This document shows, piece by piece, positions 11,479-22,956 of a DNA stretch of 64,000 nt. Every line of letters starts with the position of its first letter. Position 1 is the first letter of the stretch. Made by a program: the position numbers and the translations under genes. The notes beneath the pieces are model-generated. The model made no database searches and had not been told where the DNA came from. It worked only from the letters and a program-made list of their open reading frames with translations. Source of the DNA: Lineus longissimus. Taxonomy: Eukaryota; Nemertea; Pilidiophora; Heteronemertea; Lineidae. The stretch covers positions 10,983,501 through 11,047,500 of the forward strand of contig NC_088310.1 of NCBI RefSeq assembly GCF_910592395.1, read 5' to 3'.

Positions 11479-13953
11479 TTATTTCTTACCGCAAGAAATG
11501 AACTGTCCCAACCTTAGCCTTACATCTTGTCTGTATTTCCTACCACCCCCTATGCAATAAAGGTAAAAGTTGATACCGTAATTAAGCTCCCAGCACTGCA
11601 ACATTATGAAATGCTGGGTAAAGTATCGCAACTGCCAGTACTTATCCGCTAAATTGTAGAAATCATTGACCTCATTCATCCCTATAAAAACATCATACAA
11701 CCTGTAAGGGACCGACGTAAGAACATAAGCAATACTAACTAGAATCAACATCCTTGTCAAATAGGCCGTCTCTCTCTTTCGGGTTTTCCTACTTTCCTCG
11801 CTGACACCCATTTTATCACTTCGTTTCGATGCCTTGCGCAACACGATGACGATCCAGACGTTGCAAATGACAATTACGCAAAAAGGCAAGACTGTCCCAA
11901 ATACTAGCTGCGAGGTGTTTCCAAATGTCTCCAATTCCGGTGCGTTTGGGACCAACATCTTTAGAAACCCTACACCTAGATGAGAGAAAGAGCTTGAGTA
12001 ATGAGACTAGCACACATAGGTCGTTGTGGCGTTTTGCATTTGCTTCATTTGTATATATCATATTCCTTAACATATATTTTAAAATCGTTTTGCCTACAGA
12101 GAAGTCTAAACCTTGGCTTCTTAACAATCGAATAAAGCGTAAATCGTGCATGTTCAACCAAAACAGTTAAGAAAATTCAGCCTGCTTGATTTCTGATTTG
12201 GGAGGTTTTGAAAATGTGCGTCATAGCTGATTCATCAAGATAGGTAACAGTGTCCCGTCATTGTTATTTTACGCTGCAATGCACTCAAACAAGCTACAAA
12301 AATGATAAAGAGAGATCAAGGTAATTAAATCGAACGATAAGCGACAATGGTAACGACAATGACGTTATGTTGTCGTTCATCTCGGGGGAAATAACGTTAC
12401 ATTAATACACCTGCGGTAAACGCAAAGGATTTAGAAAATACTTGTATAGTGTTCTTTTGGCTTGGAGCCAACTGACTGCCAACTTGAGTGGCGTCCAGAG
12501 GAGTTTTTGCTGTCAGTGCCTGTACGACAGAAAAATTCCAAGTAAGCTGTCACTGAAGTCAGAATTCTAACTCGTTCGACATCGGACGCCATTGAACGCC
12601 TCCGAATGTCTAAAGCAGCCTGGTGTGAGCAGGTGCGCTCATCGGGAACCTCCTATCAATTCTGGAGGTGTGGGGCGTTCCGATCAATTAGTTGAGATGA
12701 AGTTGCTGCAATGACAACTTCATGACATGACATTTGGGAGATGCTCTGTTGTACGTGTTGTCCTTTTGACCTCACTTCGGCTGTGGCCCTCGATATTACC
12801 TAAATTACAGTGGTAGAATACTCACTTAATGAGTATAAGTTAGGCGTTTTGCAAGCGCCGATTTGGTGTAATTGATTTGTAAATCAATGGTCAATGCTAG
12901 TCGGGCACTTTGCCCTAGTCTGAAGCGTCCCGCAGACAGAGAAGAACTCGCTTGTTCCTTAGGGCATTATCAGGTGCATATGGCAAGAATCGGTTATCGC
13001 TACATTTTATACGACCTGAGCTGAACAGATATCAAACATTCAACCGCAGACAAGCCATGTTTTTATTGTTCATCGCAGGCCCCTCTCATCCCTATCGCAT
13101 GGATGTGGGCCGCACAAGTTTAGAACTCTCACCTGTCTTTTCATTTTGGACGTATCGAAAAGTAAAGAATATGTAGAGATTTAGGCCACAAATCACAATA
13201 AATGTCAGGAATATGGTGACACAGGCCCGGCGTGTTGTACAGAGTCTGGGAGCAGCCATTGGGAATCTTACTACAATTAATCTATCAATAGTCATCTCGG
13301 CAAGGAAGAAACCAGAGAGGATGCCGAAAGCATAGGCCTGGTACCACATCACCCTGAAATGAATGGACACAAAAGCCAGGTTGAATATGTAGAGCACGGA
13401 GCCAGAGATTTAAGAAGATGTTTCACTCAAAAAGGCGCAGTGGAGATGATGTGTTCATGTAAAAGAGAATATCATATCGTGTAATCCTAATTTTCTCAAA
13501 AGGTCATACAAAGGCTTGTGTTAAATATGCGAGGATGTTTCCTTTAAATCTTTATTGGTCGGCAATTAAAATGATGCGAAATATGGAACATTTAAGAAGG
13601 GTATTAATTGTTCACATGCATTGACATGTATGACATACTCACTGCATAGCAAACTCGGAGGGAAGATGATCAGTTTCCCAGAATAACCAAACCATTCCCC
13701 AAGCTAGCTCAATGAGGACTGTCGAATCCGCCAAAGCGAGAGCCGTCATGTAATTACAGGTCGAAATTCGTCTGTTGTCCCTCTGCAGTGTTATGATAAA
13801 AGACATCCCGTTTCCGAAGAGACCCACCAACACAATAACGATCCAAGAGTATTTCGTCGCTATGAGGTAGACGATCTGGAGCACAAACAGCTCGTTTACG
13901 ACTTCGTCTCTAACTGCCTTAGAGGAAGCCGAGGCGATCGCCATCGTTTTCAA
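11479..13953 (-). CDS. Class A (rhodopsin-like) GPCR, neuropeptide-receptor type
   Basis: Exon 1, 13953-13643, carries TM1 (WIVIVLVGLFGNGMSFII, with the conserved GN) and TM2 (LALADSTVLIELAWG). Exon 2, about 13390-13133, has TM3 ending in a DRL variant of the DRY motif (TIDRLIVVRFP), and TM4. Exon 3, 11975-11479, has TM5, TM6 (MLILVSIAYVLTSVPYRLY) and TM7 with NFYLYC in place of the usual NPxxY. Exons 2 and 3 join with canonical sites and matching phase (ACAG|GTGAGA and CATCTAG). Exon 1 has a good donor (GCA|GTGAGT), but no AG acceptor is visible before exon 2; the expected site reads TTCTTAA. The gene may therefore be damaged there, or the base may be an error. The ligand cannot be predicted. 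Its length fits a compact peptide receptor. Confidence 0.75.
12176..13091. other. Intronic/non-coding DNA within the GPCR gene
   Basis: This lies between GPCR exons 3 and 2. I see no supported coding region, RNA gene or transposon ends. Confidence 0.5.
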
Positions 13954-15256
13954 TGGTGCTGTGGGAACTGCAGTAAATTGCTGGTTACTTCGCGATCAAT
14001 GAAGAAGTGTCAAGGTGATTGCGACTAAATCCCGTAGAGAATCTGTGACGAGTAACGATATTTAGCAATGTCGTCTATTCCTGAACCACAGGCTGACTGT
14101 ATGTGGCGACCTTCTGTCATTAATTGGTCACAGGGTCGTTTTAAATGAAACCCACTCGTATGTAGAAGTCGTTGTTTTAAGCATTTTATTCAAGATGATA
14201 TCCAAGCGACCATTGTAAAACTCGACATCAGCTGTTACCATTAGCGCCTTAGAAGCTAAAAGCACTGCCAATGATGAAGGTTATCCCGTAAAAATACGTT
14301 GACATTTGAAACTTGTTGTCGAAATCGGAGTAATTTTATCCACATCACTTATTTATTATAAAAACTACGATAATTATAATAGCTGGCATTATATAGTGGT
14401 CCAGGCAGGTTGAAATGGACTAGTACGTGTATCAAACAAAAGGAATAAAACTGTGTTTTGCACACAAAATTTTATTTCACTTCTGCATTTACATGTTCAC
14501 TGCGTTAGTGTTGCTTTGGTTGGATAGGTACAACTGCCGCCTAATAAGAGGGCAGCCCCGTATTTTCCATAACATGCCATCTATGGTAAGCAGTTATGGC
14601 AAGCGGAGTGTTAAGTTATTCAAACAACCTATATTTCTTCAATGAACTTTTGTTTTATGGCAGATAAACTGATTTTATTTGAAAGAAATATAGTTTTTTT
14701 TAAAAAACAAGCTGTATTTTCTCCTAATAAGCCAGGTGGTTTAAATAAAACCTAGTCTATAAAAGTAATGGTTCAGAAAGAAACCATATTTATGCCCTAA
14801 AACATAAGTTTTTCACCCATCGGTAATAAACTTGGTTGTTTTGGAAAAAAATATTGGTTTTTTAGCAATAACTGGACAGATGGCGGAAAAACCTATATTC
14901 TAGGCTAAAAAAACTAGTTTTATTGAAAAAAAGTTAGTTATTTTGCAAATAAACCTAGTTTTATTGTAAAAATATAGAGTTTTTAATGTACACAGTAGAC
15001 TGCTGTGTACGCAGGAACAAGTTGGTTGCATGCACAGCAGAGGCGAATTAACATAACCGCGTCATCAATGACGCCAGTTGGAGAAAAAATGGCGGTGGCA
15101 GTGGCGGTAGGGAATTCCCCGCTTCCCTTCAAGTTTGGGCCAATTTCTCATCCTTTCCCGCATTCCAAACAGCTCTCTTTCGATATCAGGAGCAACACAA
15201 CGTTGCCTTTCTAATACAGCACTCGAGAACCATCGACAAACGAGAAAGAGTCTAAA

Positions 15257-16240
15257 ATGAAACGGCCAGGGGCCATTGTGCTCACCGTATACATCTTTTA
15301 GTAGGCAGGATCATGCTTAGTTGAGAGGTGAATATGGTGAACACAATCAGGCATGAAGACTTTTTTTAGATGTGTATTGATGTCAAGTAATAAGACAGGG
15401 CAGTATATATAAGTCTATGATCCAACCAATAATTGTCTATGACATCAACAAGATCAATATCAAGAGGTTATCTGATGTAGGGGGTTATATGCACCAAGTT
15501 TCAAGTTCATAGCTTTAGTGGTTAAGAAACGTGCCACAGTTTACACTCTAACGGTCAATTTACGCCATATGACCTCTGTGACCTTGAAAAGTTGAAAACC
15601 CGTAAGATTTGTGATGTATTCTTCCTAAGAGTACATACAATAAAAATTTTATCGAAAACAAGTCACTTATAAGCGAGATATCACACTTTTTAGATTTCCA
15701 CTTTTGGCCCCCTGGTGGCAAAGTTGAGGATCAGATCAAACTGAAATTCAGCACCAGAGGCTATGTGATATAGGGGGTTATATGTACCAAGTTTCAAGTT
15801 CATAGCTTTATTGGTTAAGAAACGTGCCATAGTTTACACTCTAACGGCCAATTTACGGCCATATGACCTCTGTGACCTTGAAAAGTAGGTCAAATTAAAA
15901 ACCCTATAATATAAGATGTATATTTGCTATGAGTACCTACAACAAAAGTTTCATCGAAAACAAGTCACTAATAAGCGAGATATCACACTTTTTAGATATC
16001 GACATTTGGCCCCCTGGTGGCCAAGTTGAGAATCAGATCGAACGGAAATTCAGTGTCAGAGGTCACCTGACCTAGGGGGTGCTGTGTACAAAGTTTCAAG
16101 TTCATAGCCCTAGCGATTAAGAAACGTGCCACTGTTTCTGAAACAGGATACGACGGACGACTACGACGACGCCGCCGACGACGCAACGCCGCCGCCGACG
16201 GACACAGCGCTATCGTATAGACTCCCCTTACGTTGAGCCA
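15257..16240 (+). repeat. Dispersed 'gacctctgtgaccttgaa' element, copy A
   Basis: It contains two degenerate internal units of about 300 bp. Each has a 'gttaagaaacgtgcca' motif, then 'tgacctctgtgaccttgaaa' and 'cccctggtgg'; the array ends in a CGA/CGC-rich simple repeat. It begins with a ggccattgtgctcacc-like motif, as does the related element at 44632. The empty site in copy 1 (an A run near 1166) shows at most a few A residues duplicated. It has no coding capacity. Confidence 0.75.
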
Positions 16241-16454
16241 AAAATGATGGGAAACCTCCACAGCACTTGAAGTACGTGTATGTCAATTAGCCCAATTTTG
16301 CAGATAAACCTGGTTTTGTTGTAAAAATAAAGTTTTTTTGAATAACTTGATAAACGGCATGTGTATGGCAAGCAGAGTATCCAGTATTTAAAACAACATA
16401 TATTTCTTCAATAAAACTTGTATTTTCCATAACATGCCATCTGTAGTAAGCAGT

Positions 16455-18080
16455 TTCGGGGGTGACGGTGGAAACACAACCTCAGACGTGTCCGTCCCAA
16501 TGACTGAGACTCTGTCATCGTTCACGGTGACAACTGCTGCTGAGATCAAGGAAATTGTCCTTCGGTCTCCTTCGAAATCATGTACATTGGACCCTGTGCC
16601 AACGTGGCTGCTAAAACTGTGCATTGATGAACTCGCACCGACAATTGCAAGCATTGTTAATGCATCATTTGACAATAGCACCGTTCCCTCGGCCTTCAAA
16701 CATGCTCACATCCGACCTCTCCAGAAGAAACTCAGACTGGATATAGATACATTGAAGAACTATAGACCTGTCTCAAACTTACCATTTGTATCAAAGGTAT
16801 TGGAGAAGGTTGTGGACAGGCGCCTCGAGCGTCACCTCCTGGCCAATGATCTGCATGAGGTTCACCAATCGGCCTATAGAAAGTTGCACTCAACCGAAAC
16901 GGCCCTGTTGAAGGTGCAAAGTGATATCCTCAGATCCTTGGACAGGGGTGATGCAGTTGTGCTTGTAATGATCGACCTATCCGCTGCTTTTGATGCAATC
17001 GATCACAGCATCTTGCTGCAGCGGTTTCATGGCATCTTTGGTATCAATGGGTCTGCACTTCAGTGGATAGCATCATATTTGACGGATATGTATCAAACGG
17101 TACTGATTGACCAAGTGAAGTCCACCCCTATGCTGCTTAAGTATGGTGTTCCCCAGGGGTCAGTGCTGGGCCCGAAAATGTACACCATGTATACAAAGCC
17201 ACTCGGAGATCTGCTGGGGGAGCATGGCCCAGATTACCATTTCTATGCTGATGACACGCAGCTGTATAGGTCTGTGAGCGTAAGCAACCCACAGGATGCG
17301 ATTGCTTGCGCTGAAACGAGCCTTGCGGCTGCTGGTACCTGGCTTGCTGACAACATGCTAAGCAAGAACGATAGCAAAACAGAGGTGATGCTTTTTGCTT
17401 CCCCACACATGCTTAGAAGCCTTGATCACGTTCACATAAATGTTGGTGATTGCCTGGTCAGGTCCTCATCAAGTGTCAGAAATATTGGTGTAGTATTTGA
17501 CACCACTTTGAGCATGGAGAAGCAGGTTACAAGCGTCTGTCAGTCGGCCTTCGCCCAGCTGAGAAACATTGGCCATGTTAGGAGGTACCTTACCGATCGT
17601 GCGGCTATATCTCTCACCAACGGTCTAGTGTCATCCAGGCTGGACTATTGTAATTCGCTCCTCAACAGGCTGCCAGGGACTGTCATCGGGAGACTGCAGC
17701 GGGTTCAGAATGCTGCGGCCCGCGTTGTCACACGCACATCCAGGCGGGAACACATCACACCTGTCCTGAGACAGTTACATTGGCTGCCTGTGGAGCAGCG
17801 AATTAGATTTAAAACATTGGTGCTCGTCTGGAAGTGCCTGCACGGTCGGGCCCCTCAGTACCTCGCTGAGATGATCAATGTCTATGAGCCAGAAAGGCAC
17901 CTGCGGTCAGCACACGACCTATCACTTGTAGTTCCGCGTGCAAAAAGAACATACGGCGAGCGGGCATTTGGCCACTCGGCCCCCACGCTCTGGAACCGGC
18001 TGCCGACCAACATCCGGGCAGCCGCGACCCTTAAGGAATTTCGCGGATTGTTGAAGACAGAGCTGTTTAGTCAGGTGTGA
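16455..18080 (+). CDS. Reverse transcriptase of the non-LTR retrotransposon (5' truncated, frame open)
   Basis: The uninterrupted frame of about 540 codons enters from flanking DNA and ends at a TGA at 18078-18080. RT motifs in order: NYRPVSNLPFVSKVLEKVV, SAYRKLHSTETALLKV, VMIDLSAAFDAIDH (first catalytic Asp), GVPQGSVLGP, and FYADDTQLY (the catalytic YADD). A thumb-like region follows, then a C-terminal tract (LHWLPVEQRIRFKTLVLVW ... LWNRLP) common to the CR1/L2 group. No native start or endonuclease domain remains, so it cannot act alone, but the absence of stops suggests a recent insertion. Confidence 0.9.
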   Translation, partial: FGGDGGNTTSDVSVPMTETLSSFTVTTAAEIKEIVLRSPSKSCTLDPVPTWLLKLCIDELAPTIASIVNASFDNSTVPSAFKHAHIRPLQKKLRLDIDTLKNYRPVSNLPFVSKVLEKVVDRRLERHLLANDLHEVHQSAYRKLHSTETALLKVQSDILRSLDRGDAVVLVMIDLSAAFDAIDHSILLQRFHGIFGINGSALQWIASYLTDMYQTVLIDQVKSTPMLLKYGVPQGSVLGPKMYTMYTKPLGDLLGEHGPDYHFYADDTQLYRSVSVSNPQDAIACAETSLAAAGTWLADNMLSKNDSKTEVMLFASPHMLRSLDHVHINVGDCLVRSSSSVRNIGVVFDTTLSMEKQVTSVCQSAFAQLRNIGHVRRYLTDRAAISLTNGLVSSRLDYCNSLLNRLPGTVIGRLQRVQNAAARVVTRTSRREHITPVLRQLHWLPVEQRIRFKTLVLVWKCLHGRAPQYLAEMINVYEPERHLRSAHDLSLVVPRAKRTYGERAFGHSAPTLWNRLPTNIRAAATLKEFRGLLKTELFSQV

Positions 18081-18165
18081 TCTTTTTATCTGTAAGGCGC
18101 CCGTGAACGAGCATTTTGCTTGAAACGGGCGCTATAGAAATATGGTATTTACATTACATTACATT
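16455..18165 (+). mobile_element. 5'-truncated non-LTR retrotransposon (CR1/L2-like)
   Basis: Comparison with the empty site in copy 1 (cagtt|atggc near 1386) defines the insertion. The 3' end is a short (ACATT)3 tandem tail after a gggcgctatagaaat segment, as in CR1/L2-group elements with microsatellite tails. The 5' part, including the endonuclease, is absent, as expected from incomplete target-primed reverse transcription. Confidence 0.85.
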
Positions 18166-18960
18166 ATGGCCAGCGGAGTGTCCAGTTATTCAAACAACAT
18201 ATGTTTCTTCAATACAACTTGGTTTTATTGCTGATCAACTAAATTTATTTGAAAGAACTATTGTTTTTTTTAAACAACCTATATTTTCTCCTGACAAACC
18301 AAGTTTTATTCAATAAATGTACGATTCGGTGCGAAAACTTACATTTTAGGTGATAAAATACAGGTTTTGTGTTGAAAAACCAGTATTTTTATCATGAAAT
18401 ATAGGTTTATGGAAAAAAAAGTGCTTACGTTCTGACAAAAATAGTTGCTCCTAAACCAGATCTATTGACATTGGTTACCAGATAGTTATTTCAGCATCTC
18501 CTAAATGAAGGGACAATTTAGTAACTAAAGGAAGCAGGTTCTGCCACCTAGAAGTAAAATGACGAACTAAAGTAAGTGCACTGAACATTGATTATTCTTG
18601 TGGTTAAAGTCCGTATTCTCGGTATAATCGTGCAACTATTTGCGTGGGATTTTTATAATCATGCGATGTTATCACACAACTCATCATGAGAAGATCATAA
18701 TTTTACTTTGTCACCAAAATGATGCCACGAATGACATTTCTTTGTATTTAGCCCACGGCCGACATCTCTTCATAATAGGTGGTGTTCGAAAATCCCCCGA
18801 AACACAAATGTGGACGCCAATCTCATTGCTCGACCTCCTGATTCACGTGGACATATCGCAGGCTTTGGGAAAACTCCTTATTGCACCAAACGTACCCGAC
18901 AAACGTGAATGACTGTGCAAAGTGCATCGCACTGAGGTCGCGAATTGGATCAATTGGATT

Positions 18961-21900
18961 CATTACCAGCTATTGCAGACCTAGCTAATCAAGCCAATTA
19001 GTGCATCTGCTTTATTGGTCCTGGCAAGCCTAATGGAAAATGCATAGGAAATATCAATAAAGTTGGCTTTTTGGGCGGGCTGTTAAAATAATCCCAACTC
19101 TCGACTTCTGACACAATTCTATACATGTCTAGGTATTTACTGGCAAAATTTGGAGTGATTTGGATGGAAATTCGATGGGTCCATCTATAGGTTGAAAATT
19201 TTGGTAAATCTGTAATGCTTCACTCATAGCCCGTAGTGTAAATTCCTGAGAAATTGGGTTTTGGGGGCTTTTCTAGCTGCGCTAGCTCCGAAACTATACA
19301 TTTGCTACAAACTCCCGACTTCAGACGTGGTTGATATAACTCTTAGGATTATATTCCCAAGATTTCAGCTTTATTGGAGTGTGGAATTCCTGTCAGGTAA
19401 ATTTCCATATTTCCCCATCTTTTTTTACCTATCTTTAGTGGACCCTCCATTAAACACCCTGGCCCTCTTCCATCTTTCCTTGAAACCTGTGTAGAGAAAT
19501 TTAGGTATCTACCTGTTACTTTTATCATATTTTATGGCCCCCTCCGATTTTCGACTCAGTAGAATAGATCACCTATTTTAGTAAATTTTGTGGAATACTT
19601 CTAGCTATGTGTCTTGTAATGCAATCTGACTGGAACCTTGTATGTCAGATTCGTATTTACCGCAATTTAAGTCAAAATCACAGCCCCTCCCCTATTTCAA
19701 TTCCCTATGCATTGTAGTGTTTTGCACTTTCAAGTTTCGTGTACACCCTGTGTGTAGTTTACCGTGTACTTGGTGTACTGTGTTAAAATACATGTTATTC
19801 TGCATGCGTTTTGACAGATGTCAGAGTCAACTTCGGAGTGTATTTTCATCAATCTATCAAGTTCCATTTATCTCATCCCTCAAAATTCATAATCTCTCGG
19901 CATTTTTATATCGTTTCACGATTAAGTCGTGGTGTTAGACCACAATTGCCGCATTTTATTCAAGTTTCATTTGGGATGACTTCTTCACAGGTTCCGTCGA
20001 ACAGCCAACATGGCGCTGACGTCATTCTAGAAAATCACTTAGAACTGACTCTCACCTCTGTCAACTTTCATGTAGCTTGGTAAAAGTGATCTTGGGTAAC
20101 ACCTTTCGCAAATCGTACCTCTCTTGTGATATTTTCATCCGTAAAAATCGACACATTTTGACCTGTTTGTGAACTTTCATACGGAGCGATTTTCATCTCG
20201 TGTTCGTACATGGCGTATGCCCTTTGGGTGACGACACCGGGTTTCGCACCCAGATTCCGAGTTCACATGGTACTTTTAACTTTGTGAATTGTTTTAAAAC
20301 TTTAGAATCTCAAAATTAGATATATGTTCCATTTAATCGAGCAATCTCATTCTTGATATTCATGTCAGAATTATTTGCGAAACCTTTGAATTCGTATTGC
20401 GATTTCTTTCGTCTGCTATTTTCGGTCCGTCATCACGTGGTTTACAACCACATTTTTCTACTGTAACACCGGCCCCGAGTCGTCCTGTGACGAATATATA
20501 ACCGTCTAAACTCTCTAAAACCTATATTCATGTTTTTTTATCCACGTTTCTCACGTTTTGAGTTAAAATTCGGAAGGAAACGACCCCGTGTTGGTTCTGG
20601 AAGCGTTTTATTGCGACTTTGATTTCGGAGTTCGGCCATTCCGCACCCTGTCTTTATGCACAAAATTATACCAATTTTTTTGTGCCGAATTTTGATACTA
20701 GTTTCCCTCTAGAATAATTCTGAACCAACATTTCTTCTTGAAATTTCATCCTTTTAAAGATGAAACCTTATTCTATCTTAGGTATGTAAATTCGAGTAGT
20801 GAATCGGTAAGAGAATTATTTTCTGCAACAAATTGTAAACTTGATGTAAACGTCGTCTGAGTTTAGCGAAACCGCGTAACCTGTTTTTGTCGTATTGTTT
20901 ACGAGTCAATTATCAGTACAAATTCTGTTTGTAAATTATTCTTTATGTAGGATTTTGGATGAATCTTTCACAACTTGTAGTTGAATCATCTATTTTGGTC
21001 GTCTACGTCATTTTTAGCAGAAAGTCGCTAAAAGAATTATTTCTAGTTAGAAATACTTTGCGTGACGGTGGTCCCGTTTTGCATGAATGAAGGCGCAAGA
21101 CCGCCTTTTTGGTAAATGTTTCTTTCAAATTTCTGTGAGAAATTGGTTCTCAAATAATTGTTTGTGGAGGAATTTCCGTAAACTTCCTCTCCCCGGTAGA
21201 TAAGTTCCTATTCTATACCGTATGTACAATTGTTAAGTCTTGTCTCGTAAAATAATTATTTGTCGATCAAAATGCCAAATTTGGTCTCGGTCTTCCGCCC
21301 TCTTTAAAGGGAATTAACGTTAAAATTATTTTGTCGGGAAAATTCGGCTTTTTCATTCGTCTGACAAATAATTCTTTGTGAGCGGATTTCTATATACTTC
21401 CTCGTCAAGATAGATATACCCTTACTCCATCACGTGTGTATGATTTCTTTGCGACAACTTGTAAAAGAATTATTTGTGAGTTTGAAATGTAAATGTTAGA
21501 CATTTTTAGACGGAATTATACGTCATCAGAATCCAAATTTCGACGTTTCCTATTGGTCAATCGCTGTTGTGACGTCATGTTTTTGACGTCTAAAATGTAT
21601 AAAAGGCGTCATTTCTGAACAGTTTGGCAGTTTCAATTTTGGACTCCACTTGTAAGGTTAAAATCCTAAAAATTTAAGCGAGACCCTCGTAAGCTTGCCT
21701 CCGAGTAGGTCCATGCTTTTGTATCAGGAATGTACATAATACATGGAATTTTAGTCTGAATTACGGAATTGGCACTCAATTTCGTAATTCCTTTTTCTAT
21801 TCCTATGTGTTACTGTGCGCTTGTCTACCCATGCTTCCCATTATGTCAGCGCGGGCAGATCCTAATGCATTTTAGACCACGTACAGTCAAATATTTAAAT

Positions 21901-22053
21901 CCGTTCAAAATTCATTTACATCTAAATTCCTACAAGTGCTTCGTAATCAGACCACTCCTCGCTTCGCTTAGCCTGGATGGCTGATACGTTGATTTATCAA
22001 AGAACCGTCCTGTCTTAAGATTTAAGATACTCATTAGGAGTTAATCCTAACAT
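18961..22053. other. 3.1 kb without recognised genes
   Basis: AT-rich sequence between the long repeat and the Maverick. No open frame has recognisable domains. The only notable item is the promoter-like cluster at 21551-21605. The motif 'aaagaattattt' recurs several times between 20.8 and 21.5 kb, suggesting a degenerate repeat or the untranslated/LTR part of an unidentified retroelement. Confidence 0.5.
21551..21605 (+). promoter_or_regulatory. Promoter-like cluster: CCAAT-type box, CRE, TATA
   Basis: TATTGGTC (reverse CCAAT box) at 21551, GTGACGTCATG (a full cAMP-response element) around 21570, TTGACGTC near 21582, and TATAAAAG at 21598-21605. Spacing is that of a polymerase II core promoter firing rightwards. 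No coding frame follows before the Maverick at 22054, so it may be an LTR promoter or that of a gene displaced by the Maverick insertion. Confidence 0.45.
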
Positions 22054-22319
22054 CAAGAATATATGTATTGTGGTGGTAGGAATATAGGTATTTTGAAGCT
22101 ATTTTGACAAAAGCCCTTACAGGCCTTTTTGTCTCAAAATAGCTTAGAAACCCCTAAGAACCAGACACCACAATACATATATTCTATCATTCATTAGATT
22201 CCCAGTGAAGCGTTGCAATGAAATGGTCAGTGAAATGGTAAGGGAATACTAGAGTTCAATGGGTTAATGTAATCATGACTTACTGTATTCCAACAGAAAG
22301 TACACTTCAATAGCTTTCC
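22054..22319 (+). repeat. Maverick left terminal inverted repeat with 130 bp foldback
   Basis: Nearly identical to the complement of 41901-42182. Its outer 130 bp (22056-22185) is itself a hairpin: it begins AGAATATATGTATTGTGGTG and ends with the complement, with further pairing between the 'gctattttgacaaaa' and 'gtctcaaaatagc' arms inside. Such a cap could form a terminal fold during protein-primed replication; that role is inference. Confidence 0.9.
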
Positions 22320-22547
22320 AAGGATACATCATTGCAAATATCCGTTAAAAAATAGCAGAGAAATGAACCCTTGAAGTTCGCACATCTTGACAGTCCCAGC
22401 GTATTCCAATAAATGCTGTAGGCCTACACGACAGCTGATACAGTGATTAATCATTGTTGCTTGAATCTATTGAAAATATTGTTGACAGAGTCTGCATGTA
22501 CATGGTAACATATGTTACCAAACAATACTCACGTCCCAAAGTATTAC

Positions 22548-22685
22548 AAAGGTCTATTGTTCGTTAATGCGTTTATCCGACAGAATTTCGAGAAATTATT
22601 TTAACGACGCAAAAATAATTTTCAGCTCCGAAAATATTTTCGAAAATTCTGTCGGATAAACGCATTAAGACACAATAGGCCTTTT
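22548..22685. repeat. Imperfect inverted repeat, about 40 bp arms
   Basis: TTAATGCGTTTATCCGACAG (from 22564) is repeated inverted ending at 22668. The outer arms extend through a similar 'aaaggtctattgt' and 'acaataggcctttt' pair. It lies between the left terminal repeat and the first gene, so it could be a small MITE or a replication/transcription signal. Immediately right of it, a 44 bp direct repeat (22699-22742 and 22749-22793) contains 'taatgactgcaacatctgat'. Confidence 0.75.
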
Positions 22686-22956
22686 CATGTCTTTGACAAG
22701 CAAAAATAATTAATGACTGCAACATCTGATATGGTCATTGTAATTTGCAAGCACAAATAATTAATGACTGCAACATCTGATATGGTCATTGTACAACTGA
22801 ATATCACTATGGTTTAAAGGCAAATGTTATTCTGTCCATGGAGACATGATGTTAACGTCACACTTTCTCCATCTGGTGAGATTATTCCATTAAAATAAAT
22901 GGCCTTTTTACTGTCTTCATTAACCAAAATTCAAGGAAAAAATTCAAGTAAATTAA

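Larger units (their letters stand above)
14089..18960 (+). repeat. Long direct repeat, copy 2, with two insertions
   Basis: Aligned to 1-2206 it contains about 985 extra bases at 15257-16240 and about 1711 extra bases at 16455-18165; outside these the copies match closely, including the string of aaacctagttttattg-like motifs. Copy 1 shows the empty site of both insertions, which fixes their order: duplication or spread of the repeat first, insertions later. Confidence 0.85.
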
